NCBI GenBank assembly: GCA_903913215.1
Contig: CAIWKE010000013.1
Coordinates: 78,760 to 142,759 of the forward strand
DNA: 64,000 nucleotides
Source: an uncultured Holophagaceae bacterium
GTDB lineage: Bacteria > Acidobacteriota > Holophagae > Holophagales > Holophagaceae
Direction of reading: 5' to 3'
In this document: piece after piece, positions 1 to 8,086 of the stretch
How the letters are laid out: each line of letters opens with the position of its first letter
Position numbering within the stretch: position 1 is the stretch's first letter
Notes under the pieces: generated by a model
Told to the model about the DNA's origin: nothing
Database searches by the model: none
The model's input: the letters and a program-made list of their open reading frames with translations, nothing else
Program-made: the position numbers and the translations under genes

Positions 1-192
1 GGGATCCTCTTCCTGGGCGCAGGCCTGGGTGTCGCCCTAGGGTTACCCCTCATGCTGCTCAAACGCACCAAGGGCGAGGCCATCTCAGGGAACACCATGC
101 TCCCCTTTGGCTGCTTCCTGGCCCTGGCCACACCGGTGGTGGTGTTCTTCGGGCGGGCGCTCTGGCTGGGTTACCTGGGTGTGGTGGGCTAG
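1..192 (+). CDS. pilD: Prepilin peptidase (A24 family), C-terminal fragment
   Basis: The open frame runs in from the left edge and ends at a TAG, giving 63 residues. The piece is hydrophobic, glycine-rich, then has a short basic cytoplasmic stretch (LLKRTKGEA), the motif LPFGCFLALA and a last membrane segment. Family knowledge: type IV prepilin peptidases end with an [I/L]PFGPFLA-type motif just before their last transmembrane helix, so this is most likely the C-terminus of the membrane aspartic protease that cleaves and N-methylates type IV pilins or pseudopilins. The catalytic aspartates would lie upstream of the window, so enzyme activity cannot be judged here. Other polytopic membrane proteins are possible but less likely. 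Confidence 0.65.
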   Translation, partial: GILFLGAGLGVALGLPLMLLKRTKGEAISGNTMLPFGCFLALATPVVVFFGRALWLGYLGVVG

Positions 193-195
193 ATC

Positions 196-600
196 TCAGC
201 CCTGCTGGCTCAGCTCCATCAGCACACCACCGGTCTCAGCGGGGTGGATGAAGGCCACGCGGCAGCCGTGGGCGCCGTTCCGGGGGGCCTGGTCAATCAT
301 GCGCACCCCCTTGACCAGGAGGCCCGCCACGGCGCCATCGATGTCGTCCACCTCGAAGCAGACATGGTGGATGCCGGGGCCCCGCTTCGCCAGGAACTTG
401 CCGACGGGCCCTTCGGGATCCGTACTCTCCAGGTATTCCAGGGTGCTGGGTCCCACCGGGAAGAAGGCCGTCTTCACCTTCTGCTCAGCCACCTCTTCCG
501 TATGGTCAGGGCTCATGTCGAAGAGACGGGCCATGCGGGCCATGGCGTCATCCAGGCCGGGAGCTGCGATTCCGAGGTGGTTGATGCGGAGGAGTTTCAT
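196..600 (-). CDS. mce: Methylmalonyl-CoA epimerase
   Basis: A 134-residue single-domain VOC-superfamily protein of the usual epimerase length. It opens with INHLGIAAPGLDDA and has GPGIHHVCFEVDD in the middle and a GVLMELSQ ending. The two histidines (near residues 8 and 77) and the C-terminal glutamate are the expected metal ligands. It would interconvert the 2R and 2S forms of methylmalonyl-CoA in the propionate/succinyl-CoA pathway. A GGAG lies 9 bases before the ATG. It converges on the prepilin peptidase gene with only 3 bases between stop codons and appears monocistronic; no mutase gene is visible here. Confidence 0.9.
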   Translation of the reverse strand: MKLLRINHLGIAAPGLDDAMARMARLFDMSPDHTEEVAEQKVKTAFFPVGPSTLEYLESTDPEGPVGKFLAKRGPGIHHVCFEVDDIDGAVAGLLVKGVRMIDQAPRNGAHGCRVAFIHPAETGGVLMELSQQG

Positions 601-775
601 GGAAGGAGTCTCCGGTGGATGCGGGTGAGTGGACAGACCAGGCCTCTTCGGGCAAGGAATGCCTCAAAGATGGAACGCTTTGATCGTGGCTGCAATCTTC
701 TTTTCACGATCCACAGGTCATTTTTGAAACAAGCCCCGGGCCTGCGGCCTGCACAACCCACAACCCCAGCCCGTT

Positions 776-1018
776 TCAGTGCTGGCAGGCCGGTGCCATG
801 CCCAGGGCCACCACGCCATCCGTCACCTGCACCTTGCCCTTGCTGCCCAGGAAGGCGATGACGCCATCGAAGTCGAAGCTGTCGCCGTGGCAGTTGCTGT
901 ATATGGCGGCGGGACCGTGGACCGCGGCCGAGTTGGCCCGCAGTTCCTCCAGGCCGCAGCGGCCACCCTTTTCCATCAGCAGGCTCAGCAGGTCGTGGCC
1001 ATAGAGGGGTTCGGACAT
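776..1018 (-). CDS. YecH-like small metal-binding family protein (DUF2492)
   Basis: An 80-residue protein that matches the length and layout of the E. coli YecH family: an N-terminal (Y)GHDLLSLL helix, a central SNCHGDSFDFDGVIAFLGSKGK segment read here in parts, and a C-terminal CQH where YecH has CRH. The conserved Cys and His residues suggest metal binding, but no function is established for the family. A good ribosome-binding site (AGGAG, 6 bases before ATG) supports the start. Immediately upstream is a 7-bp inverted repeat that could be an operator. Recognition is from memory of the family pattern; the function stays unknown. Confidence 0.75.
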   Translation of the reverse strand: MSEPLYGHDLLSLLMEKGGRCGLEELRANSAAVHGPAAIYSNCHGDSFDFDGVIAFLGSKGKVQVTDGVVALGMAPACQH

Positions 1019-1033
1019 GGCGGGCTCCTATTT

Positions 1034-1049
1034 AGGAGTTTTAACTCCT
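1034..1049. promoter_or_regulatory. Inverted repeat upstream of the yecH-like gene
   Basis: AGGAGTT-TT-AACTCCT, a perfect 7-bp palindrome with a 2-base spacer, starting 15 bases upstream of the ATG at 1018. It sits in a short AT-richer gap between this gene and the end of holB. It could be a repressor operator or a small hairpin in the leader; no regulator is identified. Confidence 0.3.
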
Positions 1050-1094
1050 CAATCCATTCTACGACAGCGGCAAGAGGAGGGGAAGGGGCCGCCT

Positions 1095-2105
1095 TTATAC
1101 CCCGATCGCCAGCGCCACTTCCCGCAGCAGCGGCTCGGGGCTGAGGTTCCGGGGCAGGTGCCGCAGGGCCTCCAGGATCACCTCCTGTGGAGCCTTCAGG
1201 TTCCTGAGGCGGGTCGCCACGGGGGCCAGGGCCTCGCGCCAGGGAGCCAGGGCGGGCGGTTCGCCGGCGTGCATGCGAGCCAGATCCGCCAGGAGGCGCA
1301 GGAGCAGCTCCAGTGGCTGGCGCAGCTGCTCGCCCTGGGCCAGGGCGGATTCCTTCTCGGGCAGGAGGGGGCCGGACCAGGCGGCAAAGGAGGCCCCGCC
1401 CATAAGGGCGATCCAGGCCTCAACCTGAGCTTCGGCCCGGCGGAAGGTGGCTTCGTCCAGGAAGCGCAGGCTGCCCTCGCCCAGGGCGGTCCAGCGCTCT
1501 TGGTCGGAGGTGTCCCAGCCATTCCGCAGGGCCACGGCCCATGCCTCGGCCAGGGAGAGGGGTGCCAGGGGGATGCGCTCGCAGCGGCTGCGGATGGTCT
1601 GCAGCAGGGCCTCAGGTCGATGGGTGACGAGGATGAAGTGGGTGCCCGCCGGGGGCTCCTCCAGCGTCTTGAGCAGGATGTTGCCGCTGGATTCGTTCAG
1701 GCGGTGGGCCTCCTCCACAAGGATCCAGCGGTGGCAGCCCAGGGCCGGCGCCAGGCTGGCCCACTCGATGACGCCCCGGCTGAAGCGGGGCTGGTTGGTG
1801 GAGTCGAGGCCCTCCCGGATCTGATCGATGCGGATGACGCCGGCCTTGCCCTCGGGGGTGATGCGCAGCAGGTTGGGCAGCTCGAAGGGCAGCTCCTCGC
1901 CCGCAAACATCCGGCAGGGCTCGCACTGGCCGCAGGCGCTGCGGCGCAGGCACAGCTCCCGCTGGGCCAGTTCCAGGCCCACCCTCCGCTTGCCGATGCC
2001 CTCGGGGCCCGTGAACAGCAGGGAGCCCCGGATGCGGCCGGTCTTGAGCCGTTCCAGGAGGCGCTCGCGAAGCGCCTGGTGGCCGATGATGTCAGGGCTG
2101 TACAT
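1095..2105 (-). CDS. holB: DNA polymerase III delta' subunit
   Basis: A 336-residue clamp-loader subunit. The AAA+ domain begins with GHQALRERLLERL and a P-loop-like FTGPEGIGKRRV in which the usual Ser/Thr after the lysine is Arg, as expected for delta' subunits that do not hydrolyse ATP. A zinc module with four cysteines (CLRRSACGQCEPC) follows, then WILVEEAHRLNESSGNILL and the SRC motif (IRSRCERIPL), which supplies the arginine finger to the neighbouring DnaX. It would act in the cytoplasm as part of the clamp loader with DnaX and HolA. Its ATG overlaps the tmk stop by one base (TGATG), so the two are translationally coupled, a common tmk-holB arrangement. Confidence 0.93.
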   Translation of the reverse strand: MYSPDIIGHQALRERLLERLKTGRIRGSLLFTGPEGIGKRRVGLELAQRELCLRRSACGQCEPCRMFAGEELPFELPNLLRITPEGKAGVIRIDQIREGLDSTNQPRFSRGVIEWASLAPALGCHRWILVEEAHRLNESSGNILLKTLEEPPAGTHFILVTHRPEALLQTIRSRCERIPLAPLSLAEAWAVALRNGWDTSDQERWTALGEGSLRFLDEATFRRAEAQVEAWIALMGGASFAAWSGPLLPEKESALAQGEQLRQPLELLLRLLADLARMHAGEPPALAPWREALAPVATRLRNLKAPQEVILEALRHLPRNLSPEPLLREVALAIGV

Positions 2106-2770
2106 CAGTCGACCTCGAAGCCGGCGCTGCGCAGCAGGGGCGCCACCCGGGCCCAGATGGCGGCCTCCACCAGATCGACCGGATCCCGCGCAGGGACAAG
2201 GGCCACGCGCTGGGGGTGCTGCTGGGCGATGGCCAGGAAGCGACTCCGCACCCGGCGGTGGAAGCCCAGTTCCGCTTCATCAAAGCGGGTCTCGGCGAAC
2301 TCGGCGCCCAGGGCCAGGTTCCTCACTTCCACCCGCTGCAGGGACAGCTCCGGATCCAGGTCCAACATCACCGTGAGGTTGGTGCGCAGCCCTCGCAGCA
2401 CCAGTTCACTCAGGCGATCCAGGGCGGCCTCGGGCACGCCGCTGGCACCCTGGTAGGCGCGGGTGGAGTCCTCGAAGCGGTCCACCAGGACCACCTGACC
2501 CGCCGCCAGGGCGGGCCGGATCACCCGTTCCAGGTGTTGGGCCCGATCCGCGTAGAACAGCAGCAGCTCAGCATCCGCACACCAGCTCTCGCCGCTGGGG
2601 TGCCGCTCCAGGAGCAGGCGCCGCAGCTCCCGCCCCAGATTCGTGCCGCCGGGTTCCTTGGACACCACCAGGGGCAGCCCCAGGTGGCGCAGGCGTTCCG
2701 AGAGCCGCAGCAGCTGGGTCGATTTCCCGGAGCCTTCCACGCCCTCGATGGTGATGAACACGCCCGGCAC
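2105..2770 (-). CDS. tmk: Thymidylate kinase
   Basis: dTMP kinase, making dTDP from dTMP and ATP. Clear features are the P-loop (IEGVEGSGKST), KEPGGTNLGRELR, the DRFEDSTRAYQG signature with the DR[YF] motif, and LDLDPELSLQR. The chosen start is a GTG at 2770 with GGGAGG 4 bases upstream; a second GTG at 2761 would begin right before FITIEG, and an upstream ATG at 2812 would add 14 residues but has no ribosome-binding site and would run close to the divergent gene's start. It is the first gene of a tmk-holB pair. Confidence 0.93.
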   Translation of the reverse strand: MPGVFITIEGVEGSGKSTQLLRLSERLRHLGLPLVVSKEPGGTNLGRELRRLLLERHPSGESWCADAELLLFYADRAQHLERVIRPALAAGQVVLVDRFEDSTRAYQGASGVPEAALDRLSELVLRGLRTNLTVMLDLDPELSLQRVEVRNLALGAEFAETRFDEAELGFHRRVRSRFLAIAQQHPQRVALVPARDPVDLVEAAIWARVAPLLRSAGFEVD

Positions 2771-2857
2771 GAAACCTCCCACGGAAAAGGATACCCGGCG
2801 CCCGGGCGACATTGGCCCATCACGGTGCTATCCTGCTCGAAACACCAGGAGTTCCAG

Positions 2858-3988
2858 GTGGCCGAAGCGATTCACTGCCCGAGCTGCACCACCCGCTACC
2901 GCCTTCGCCCCGAGCGGGTGAGGCCGGTTACCCGCCGAGCCAAATGTTTTGCCTGCGGAGACATCTTCCCTGTGAGCCAGGCTGTCGCCCGCGTGCTTGG
3001 CCTGCCGGATCCCGAGGCCACAGCCGCCATCCAGCCTGAGGCCACTGCAGCCATCCAGGCCCAGGATCTGGTGGCTGCCCACGTGGAGCCCCTGCCGGCT
3101 GCTGAGTCCCTGCCTGTCGTTGAGCCCCAGCCCACCAGCCTGCCCGCCGCTCCCTCCCTCACCCTGGGCGACCTGGAGGGTGTTGGCCCGGATGCGCTGG
3201 AAGAAACCCTGGTGGTTGCCCCCGAGCCCCTTCCTGAACCCAAGGCCGAGGCCAGACCCCGGCCTGAATACGTGCTACCTGCGCCGGTGTCGGTGGACGC
3301 TGATATGGAGGCCACGGCTTCTGGGTACACCTCCGCCCGGGACGCCATCGACAAGCTCTTCGGCTCCGCTCCCATGGCCACACCTCCATTGAAGATCCAC
3401 CGGGATTCGGACGCGGCGGACCTGGAAGCCTCCCTCTCGGCCCTGGACACCACGCTCGGGCCCACCACTCCCGTGGAGCCCCCTGCGGAGCTCACCGAGG
3501 ATGATCTAGGCGCTCCCTCCCGCTCCACCATGCGGTTGAGCCAGGAGCATCTGCAGGCCATCGCCGCCTCGGCCCCGGCCCCCGCGGAACCCACCGTGGC
3601 CCTGCGGGTCTCCGATGTCATGGCCGCCAAGGTCGCGGCGGAAGCTGCCCCAGTCACCACTCCAGCCCCCGCCACGCGCAGCTTCGCCCCCTTCACCAGC
3701 CCTGAGCCCGGCGCGGAGTTGCTGCGCCTGAAGATCGGCGAAGAGATCTACGGCGGGCTCACCATGCCCCAGCTCATCACTTGGGTGGACGAGGGCCGCA
3801 TCCTGGAGAACCACCTGGTGGCCCGCCAGCACAGCGAGAACTGGCTGGAGGCCCACAAGGTTCCGGGTTTGCGCCCCATCTTCGAGCGCATGCGCCGCGA
3901 GCGCAGCGGTGGTGCCCCCAGCCTTGATCCAGACCAGGACAGCGCCCCCAAGAAGAGCCTCTTCGGCGGTCTTTTCGGAAAGAACTGA
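2858..3988 (+). CDS. Zinc-ribbon (MJ0042-type) protein with C-terminal GYF_2-like domain
   Basis: 376 residues from a GTG with CAGGAG 7 bases upstream; the open frame extends much further 5' but only as an antisense shadow of tmk. Residues 1-35 form a zinc finger with CPSC and CFAC knuckles (IHCPSCTTRYRL ... AKCFACGDIF), the MJ0042-type finger seen at the N-terminus of many delta-proteobacterial and acidobacterial proteins. The middle, about 240 residues, is low-complexity, rich in Ala, Pro and Glu and probably disordered. The last 70 residues (LKIGEEIYGGLTMPQLITW...) look like a GYF_2/DUF4339-type domain. Function unknown; likely a cytoplasmic adaptor. Next gene begins 2 bases after its stop. 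Confidence 0.75.
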   Translation: MAEAIHCPSCTTRYRLRPERVRPVTRRAKCFACGDIFPVSQAVARVLGLPDPEATAAIQPEATAAIQAQDLVAAHVEPLPAAESLPVVEPQPTSLPAAPSLTLGDLEGVGPDALEETLVVAPEPLPEPKAEARPRPEYVLPAPVSVDADMEATASGYTSARDAIDKLFGSAPMATPPLKIHRDSDAADLEASLSALDTTLGPTTPVEPPAELTEDDLGAPSRSTMRLSQEHLQAIAASAPAPAEPTVALRVSDVMAAKVAAEAAPVTTPAPATRSFAPFTSPEPGAELLRLKIGEEIYGGLTMPQLITWVDEGRILENHLVARQHSENWLEAHKVPGLRPIFERMRRERSGGAPSLDPDQDSAPKKSLFGGLFGKN

Positions 3989-3989
3989 G

Positions 3990-4514
3990 ATGCACAGCCT
4001 CCTCCTTGCTGCCACGCTCTGCCTGGCCCAGACTCCGCCTGCGCCAACCACGGCACCCGCGCCCGCACCGGCTCCCGCGGCCCTCATGGTGGCCCCGCCC
4101 ACGGCCCCCCAGCCCACGCCGATCCAGCCCCTGACCTTCTACTCCGAGAGCTTCCCCTACACCTGGGACCATGTCATCCCCCTCAGCATCAACCTCGGCG
4201 GGCTCAAGGTCACCAGCATCTTCTTCAACAAGCGCGTGGTGGAACGGGGCTTCTTCAACCTCTTCAAGGGTGCCGAATTCGGTACCCGCGCCCAGGTAGA
4301 AGTGACCAACACTGGAACCCTGCCCAAGATCCCCGGCTTTGCCGTGGCTGTGATGGACAAGGATGGGCGCCTCCTGGGTGCCGCCTCGGGCGGCACCAAG
4401 TTCGGCACCGTGAAGCCCGGCGAGACCGAGACCTTCGACCTCAACTTCACCCAGGTGAAGGAGCGGCTTGGTGCCGGGGACAAATTCTTCCTGGCGATCG
4501 AACTGCGGAATTGA
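3990..4514 (+). CDS. Secreted hypothetical protein (FxLYD-like fold possible)
   Basis: 174 residues starting at the ATG 2 bases after the preceding stop. The N-terminus (MHSLLLAATLCLAQ) is a short signal peptide, followed by an Ala/Pro-rich linker of about 30 residues. The C-terminal 120 residues have alternating beta-strand character with VEVTNTGTLP, FAVAVMDKDGRLLG and VKPGETETFDLNF, resembling extracytoplasmic domains (FxLYD type) that describe how a small beta-sandwich handles polar side chains; this is only a pattern resemblance. Probably co-transcribed with the zinc-ribbon protein. No function can be assigned. Confidence 0.65.
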   Translation: MHSLLLAATLCLAQTPPAPTTAPAPAPAPAALMVAPPTAPQPTPIQPLTFYSESFPYTWDHVIPLSINLGGLKVTSIFFNKRVVERGFFNLFKGAEFGTRAQVEVTNTGTLPKIPGFAVAVMDKDGRLLGAASGGTKFGTVKPGETETFDLNFTQVKERLGAGDKFFLAIELRN

Positions 4515-4646
4515 GGCAGCTGCTATCGCTCGATTAATCAAAGAAGAACACCGATAAAGCTAGGCAACCCAGCTGTGCTTCTTGCCTGTTCGTTTGATAT
4601 GCCTGGCGATCGGTAGCCCCATGTTCCAAGCAGGCTGGGGCCCTTG

Positions 4647-5651
4647 TCAGTTCGCCTCTTGTTCCTGATAGTGGGCGAGCAGTTCCTCGGGTGTGACCGT
4701 GGCGGTGCCGATCTTCCCCACCACCACGCCCGCGGCGGAGTTGGCCAGCATGGCGGCGTCGCGCCAGTCGGCTCCGGTGGCGATGGCGGCGCTGAAGGCC
4801 GCGATGACCGTGTCGCCTGCGCCACTCACGTCATAGACCTCCCGGGCCTCGGTGGGAATCATCCAGGGGGCTTGGTGCGCGGCAACTTGGGCGAAGAGGG
4901 CCATGCCCCGCTCGCTGCGGGTGACCAGCAGGCCCTTCAGGCCCAGGTCCGCCATGAGGGCCTGGCCTGCGATGGTGACTTCCATGTCCGAGCGCACCCC
5001 GCGACCGGTCAGCTCCGAGATCTCCTTGATGTTGGGCGTCATGAGGGTGGCGCCCTTGTACAGCTCCCGGTGGGCGGGCTTGGGATCCACGATCCAGGGC
5101 AGGCCCTTGGCTGCGCAGACGCTGCGCACCACGGCCATGACCGAGGCGTTCACGGTGCCCTTGGCGTAGTCGGACACGATGAGTGCAGAGGCCTCGCCCA
5201 GGGCCCGCTCCAGGCGGTCCTTGAGGCCCAGGAGCACGGCGGCGTCCGGGGTGCCCAGTTCCTCCCGGTCGATGCGCAGCATCTGCTGCTGCTGGCCGAT
5301 GACCCGGGTCTTGATGATGGTGGGGCGCGAGGTGTCCAGCACCAGGCCCGAGATGGACACGCCAAGGCCACCCAACAGCCCCAGCACCTTCTCACCCGCC
5401 CCATCCTTCTGCAGGGTGCCGATGAGCAGGGGCTCCGCCCCCAGGGCCTTGAGGTTGGAGGCCACGTTGGCCGCGCCGCCCAGCACTGCCCGTTCCCGCA
5501 GGACCCGCACGATGGGCACCGGGGCCTCTGGCGAGATGCGGCTCACCTCGCCGAAGAGATACTCGTCCAGCATCACATCGCCCAGCACGGCCACCTTGCG
5601 GCCCGCCATGCGCTGAAGCAGGGTCTCGGCATGGGCGCGGTCGAGGCGCAT
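4647..5651 (-). CDS. rfaE1: D-glycero-beta-D-manno-heptose-7-phosphate kinase
   Basis: A 334-residue PfkB/ribokinase-family sugar kinase matching the N-terminal (kinase) half of HldE. Seen motifs are VLGDVMLDEYLFGEVSRISPEAP (read in parts), GGAANVASNLKALGA, and the C-terminal anion-hole motif VYDVSGAGDTVIA. It phosphorylates heptose-7-phosphate at C1 on the way to ADP-heptose for the LPS inner core. The nucleotidyltransferase half is absent, so a separate RfaE2 is needed elsewhere. Its ATG overlaps the stop of the upstream Trm112-like gene by one base. The presence of the gene supports an LPS-bearing outer membrane. Confidence 0.93.
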   Translation of the reverse strand: MRLDRAHAETLLQRMAGRKVAVLGDVMLDEYLFGEVSRISPEAPVPIVRVLRERAVLGGAANVASNLKALGAEPLLIGTLQKDGAGEKVLGLLGGLGVSISGLVLDTSRPTIIKTRVIGQQQQMLRIDREELGTPDAAVLLGLKDRLERALGEASALIVSDYAKGTVNASVMAVVRSVCAAKGLPWIVDPKPAHRELYKGATLMTPNIKEISELTGRGVRSDMEVTIAGQALMADLGLKGLLVTRSERGMALFAQVAAHQAPWMIPTEAREVYDVSGAGDTVIAAFSAAIATGADWRDAAMLANSAAGVVVGKIGTATVTPEELLAHYQEQEAN

Positions 5652-5815
5652 CAGGCCACCGGCCGGGCGTGGTCGACCAGCATGACGGGGATGCCGTCCT
5701 CAATGGGATAGAGCAGCCCACAGGCCTGGCAGTGGAGCCCCTCGGCCTGTTCGACCAGGTCGCCGTGGCAGGCGGGACAGCAGAGGATCTCGAGGAGGCG
5801 GGGGTCGAGGGACAT
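5651..5815 (-). CDS. Trm112/UPF0434-family small zinc protein
   Basis: A 54-residue protein: MSLDPRLLEILCCPAC, then CQACGLLYPIEDGIPVML. Two CxxC pairs and the YPI.DGIPVML ending are the hallmark of the bacterial Trm112/YcaR family. Members often sit among lipid A or LPS genes, as here beside rfaE1, and are thought to act as small partner or stabilising proteins; the precise role in bacteria is unclear. The stop overlaps the rfaE1 start by one base (TGATG), indicating coupling. Confidence 0.85.
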   Translation of the reverse strand: MSLDPRLLEILCCPACHGDLVEQAEGLHCQACGLLYPIEDGIPVMLVDHARPVA

Positions 5816-5852
5816 GGGTCCAGCTTATCGGAATCGGGTCTTGGCCCAAAGC

Positions 5853-5878
5853 CAAGGGGGCGCCACGGCGCCCCCTTG
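5853..5878 (-). terminator. Hairpin terminator after the EtfD-like gene
   Basis: An 11-bp GC-rich stem (CAAGGGGGCGC / GCGCCCCCTTG) with a 4-base loop lies 17 bases beyond the stop of the EtfD-like gene. Only a weak T-tract follows on the minus strand (GGCTTTGG), so this may be a rho-assisted or weak intrinsic terminator separating it from trm112-rfaE1. Confidence 0.55.
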
Positions 5879-5895
5879 TGTTCTTTCCAGTCGCC

Positions 5896-7932
5896 CTACT
5901 TCAGCGCCTTGGCGGCCAGCTCCAGCACGTCGGTGGTGGCCACGCCCTCGTGGTTGGTCTCGCCTGCTGCGTTGTTCAGCATGACGTTGCAGAAGGGGCA
6001 GCCCACGGCGATGGTGGTGGCCTTGGTTTCCAGCGCCTGCTCGAAGCGCTCATGGTTCACGCGCTTGCCCAGGTGCTCCTCCAGCCAGAAGCGGCCGCCG
6101 CCGGCACCGCAGCACATGGTGGCCTCGCCGTGCTTCTCCATCTCCGTGAGCTTCACGCCGGGGATGGCGTCCAGAATGGCGCGGGGGGCCTCCACCTGGC
6201 CATTGATGCGGCTGAGGTAACAGGGGTCGTGGTAGGTGAGGTCCACCGCGACGGTCTGCTCCAGCTTGAGTCGCCCCTCGGCCATGAGCTTGGCCACCAA
6301 CTCAGTGCCGTGTACCACCTCGAAGTCGCCCCCGAAGGCCGGGTATTCGTTCTTGAGGGTGTTGAGGCAGTGGGGGCAGTTGGTGATGACCTTCTTCACA
6401 CCGTGGCCCTTGAGTGTCTCGATGTTGGCTTCGGTGGCGGTCTGGTAGAGGTACTCGTTGCCCAGGCGCCGGGCGGACTCGCAGGTGCAGCTCTCTTCAG
6501 AGCCGAGGATGGCGAAGGAGACCTTGGCGGCCTGCAGCAGCTTGACCAGGGCCTGGGAGACCCGCTGGCCCGCAGCGTCGTAGCTGCCCGCACAGCCCAC
6601 CCAGAACAGGTACTCGGCCTCGGGGTTCTCGGCCATGGTGGGCACATTCAGTCCCTCAGCCCACTTGCCGCGATCCGCGGCTGGCAGGTTCCAGGGATTG
6701 CCCTGGCGCTCCATGCCCTTGAAGGCCGTCTGCGCCTCGGCTGGGAAGTTGCTCTCCTCCAGGGTCAGATACCGGCGCATGCCGATGATCTTGTCCACGA
6801 AGCTGATCTGCAGGGGACAGGCCCATTCGCAGTAGCCGCAACTGGTGCAGGCCCAAATGGTGTCCTGGCTGATCCAGCCTTCGAGCTGGGCCTTGCTCCA
6901 GGGGGCGTGCTCCTCGTCCCGGGCCCACACGGAGCCCTCAGGTACGGGGCCACCGATGAGCAGGCGATTTTCGGGCACGGCCTGGTCCTGGCCCATCTGC
7001 TCAAGGGGCGTGGCCTTCAGGTAATCCCGCAGGTCATTGCCAAAATCCTTGGGGCGGAGGGGCTTGCCGGTCAGGGTCGTGGGGCAGTTCTCCAGGCAGC
7101 GGCCGCACTCCACGCAGGTGTAGAAGTCCAGCATCTGCTTCCAGGTGAAGTCCTGGATCTTGTTGATGCCGAAGTGCTCGGCCTCCATGTCCATGGGCTT
7201 GAGGTTCTTCTGGGGCTCCAGCTCCCGGAAGTAGATGTTGAAGAGCGATGTGAACACGTGGAAGTGCTTGGAGTAGGGCAGGAAGTTCGCGAAGAAATAG
7301 AGCAGGGCCAGGTGCAGCCACCAGGTGGTCTTGTAGAGGGCCCACAGGCCCAGGGGGCTGAAGCCGCGCAGCAGCTGGCCCACGGCGAGACTGGCCGGAG
7401 CCCACAGCTTCCAGGCGGGGTTGTAGAGCCAGAGGTAGGCGGCGTCGGCCAGCAGGTCCGTGACCATGAGGCCACCGATGAGACTCAGGGTGGCCCAGGC
7501 ATCCCAGGAGTTCTCCAGGCGCCAGGGCTTCACAACCAGGCGGCGGAAGGCGGCCAGGCCCAGGCCCAGGAGCACCAGCACCTCGAAGACGTCCTTGGTG
7601 GCCTGGTAGCCATAGCCGAAGCGGCCCAGGGCCTCAGTCATGTGGAAGGCGGGGAAGAGGCCCTCCAGCACCAGCCCGATGGAGCGCAGCGACAGGACGC
7701 AGAAGCCCCAGAAGATAAGAATGTGATAGAAGCCCGCGTATTTGTCCCGGACCATGCGCTTCTGCAGCAGGGCCAGGGTGAACACACCCTTGAGGCGCAC
7801 CCAGGGCTGGTCGAAGCGGTTGTCCGGCAGGCCCGCTTTCAAGGTGGCCAGCCGCTGGCGGATGGTCCAGGCGAAGAAGCCGCCGGCGCCCAGGGTCATG
7901 AGCCAGAACAGTGTGATTTCCAGGGCCTTCAT
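5896..7932 (-). CDS. Membrane Fe-S oxidoreductase, HdrD/EtfD-like
   Basis: 678 residues. The N-terminal ~230 residues hold several transmembrane helices of the nitrate-reductase-gamma (NarI-like) type, with a conserved region around HFHVFTSLFNIYFRE. Two 4Fe-4S motifs follow (CVECGRCLENCP and CTSCGYCEWACP), then two cysteine-rich CCG-type modules, the first with VGCAGSYD and a SCTCESARRLGNEY segment and the second with DPCYLSR...CCGAGGG. This is the layout of the EtfD-type quinone-linked oxidoreductases that pass electrons from electron-transfer flavoprotein to the quinone pool during fatty or amino acid oxidation. No etfAB is present in the window. Start supported by GGAGGG 5 bases before the ATG. 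Other HdrD-like roles cannot be excluded. Confidence 0.85.
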   Translation of the reverse strand: MKALEITLFWLMTLGAGGFFAWTIRQRLATLKAGLPDNRFDQPWVRLKGVFTLALLQKRMVRDKYAGFYHILIFWGFCVLSLRSIGLVLEGLFPAFHMTEALGRFGYGYQATKDVFEVLVLLGLGLAAFRRLVVKPWRLENSWDAWATLSLIGGLMVTDLLADAAYLWLYNPAWKLWAPASLAVGQLLRGFSPLGLWALYKTTWWLHLALLYFFANFLPYSKHFHVFTSLFNIYFRELEPQKNLKPMDMEAEHFGINKIQDFTWKQMLDFYTCVECGRCLENCPTTLTGKPLRPKDFGNDLRDYLKATPLEQMGQDQAVPENRLLIGGPVPEGSVWARDEEHAPWSKAQLEGWISQDTIWACTSCGYCEWACPLQISFVDKIIGMRRYLTLEESNFPAEAQTAFKGMERQGNPWNLPAADRGKWAEGLNVPTMAENPEAEYLFWVGCAGSYDAAGQRVSQALVKLLQAAKVSFAILGSEESCTCESARRLGNEYLYQTATEANIETLKGHGVKKVITNCPHCLNTLKNEYPAFGGDFEVVHGTELVAKLMAEGRLKLEQTVAVDLTYHDPCYLSRINGQVEAPRAILDAIPGVKLTEMEKHGEATMCCGAGGGRFWLEEHLGKRVNHERFEQALETKATTIAVGCPFCNVMLNNAAGETNHEGVATTDVLELAAKALK

Positions 7933-8086
7933 GGGGTCCCTCCGCTTGCGATACAGGCTGGCGATGGATCCGCAGGGATCCTGATTCGCTCACCCAGTTG
8001 TCAGGTATGACGGGCTTGAAGGCCCAGTGTAGCCGTGGCCATGAGAAACTGAAGCCCCGACCTGGAGTCAGCCCCCGGAGTCCCCC

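Noticed and set aside
1017..2456. A 479-codon plus-strand frame opposite holB and tmk
   Set aside because: Low-complexity, Gln/Gly/Leu-rich product with no family pattern, opposite two well-supported genes.
5878..8010. A 710-codon plus-strand frame opposite the EtfD-like gene
   Set aside because: The minus strand encodes iron-sulfur and CCG motifs in order; this frame is an antisense artefact.
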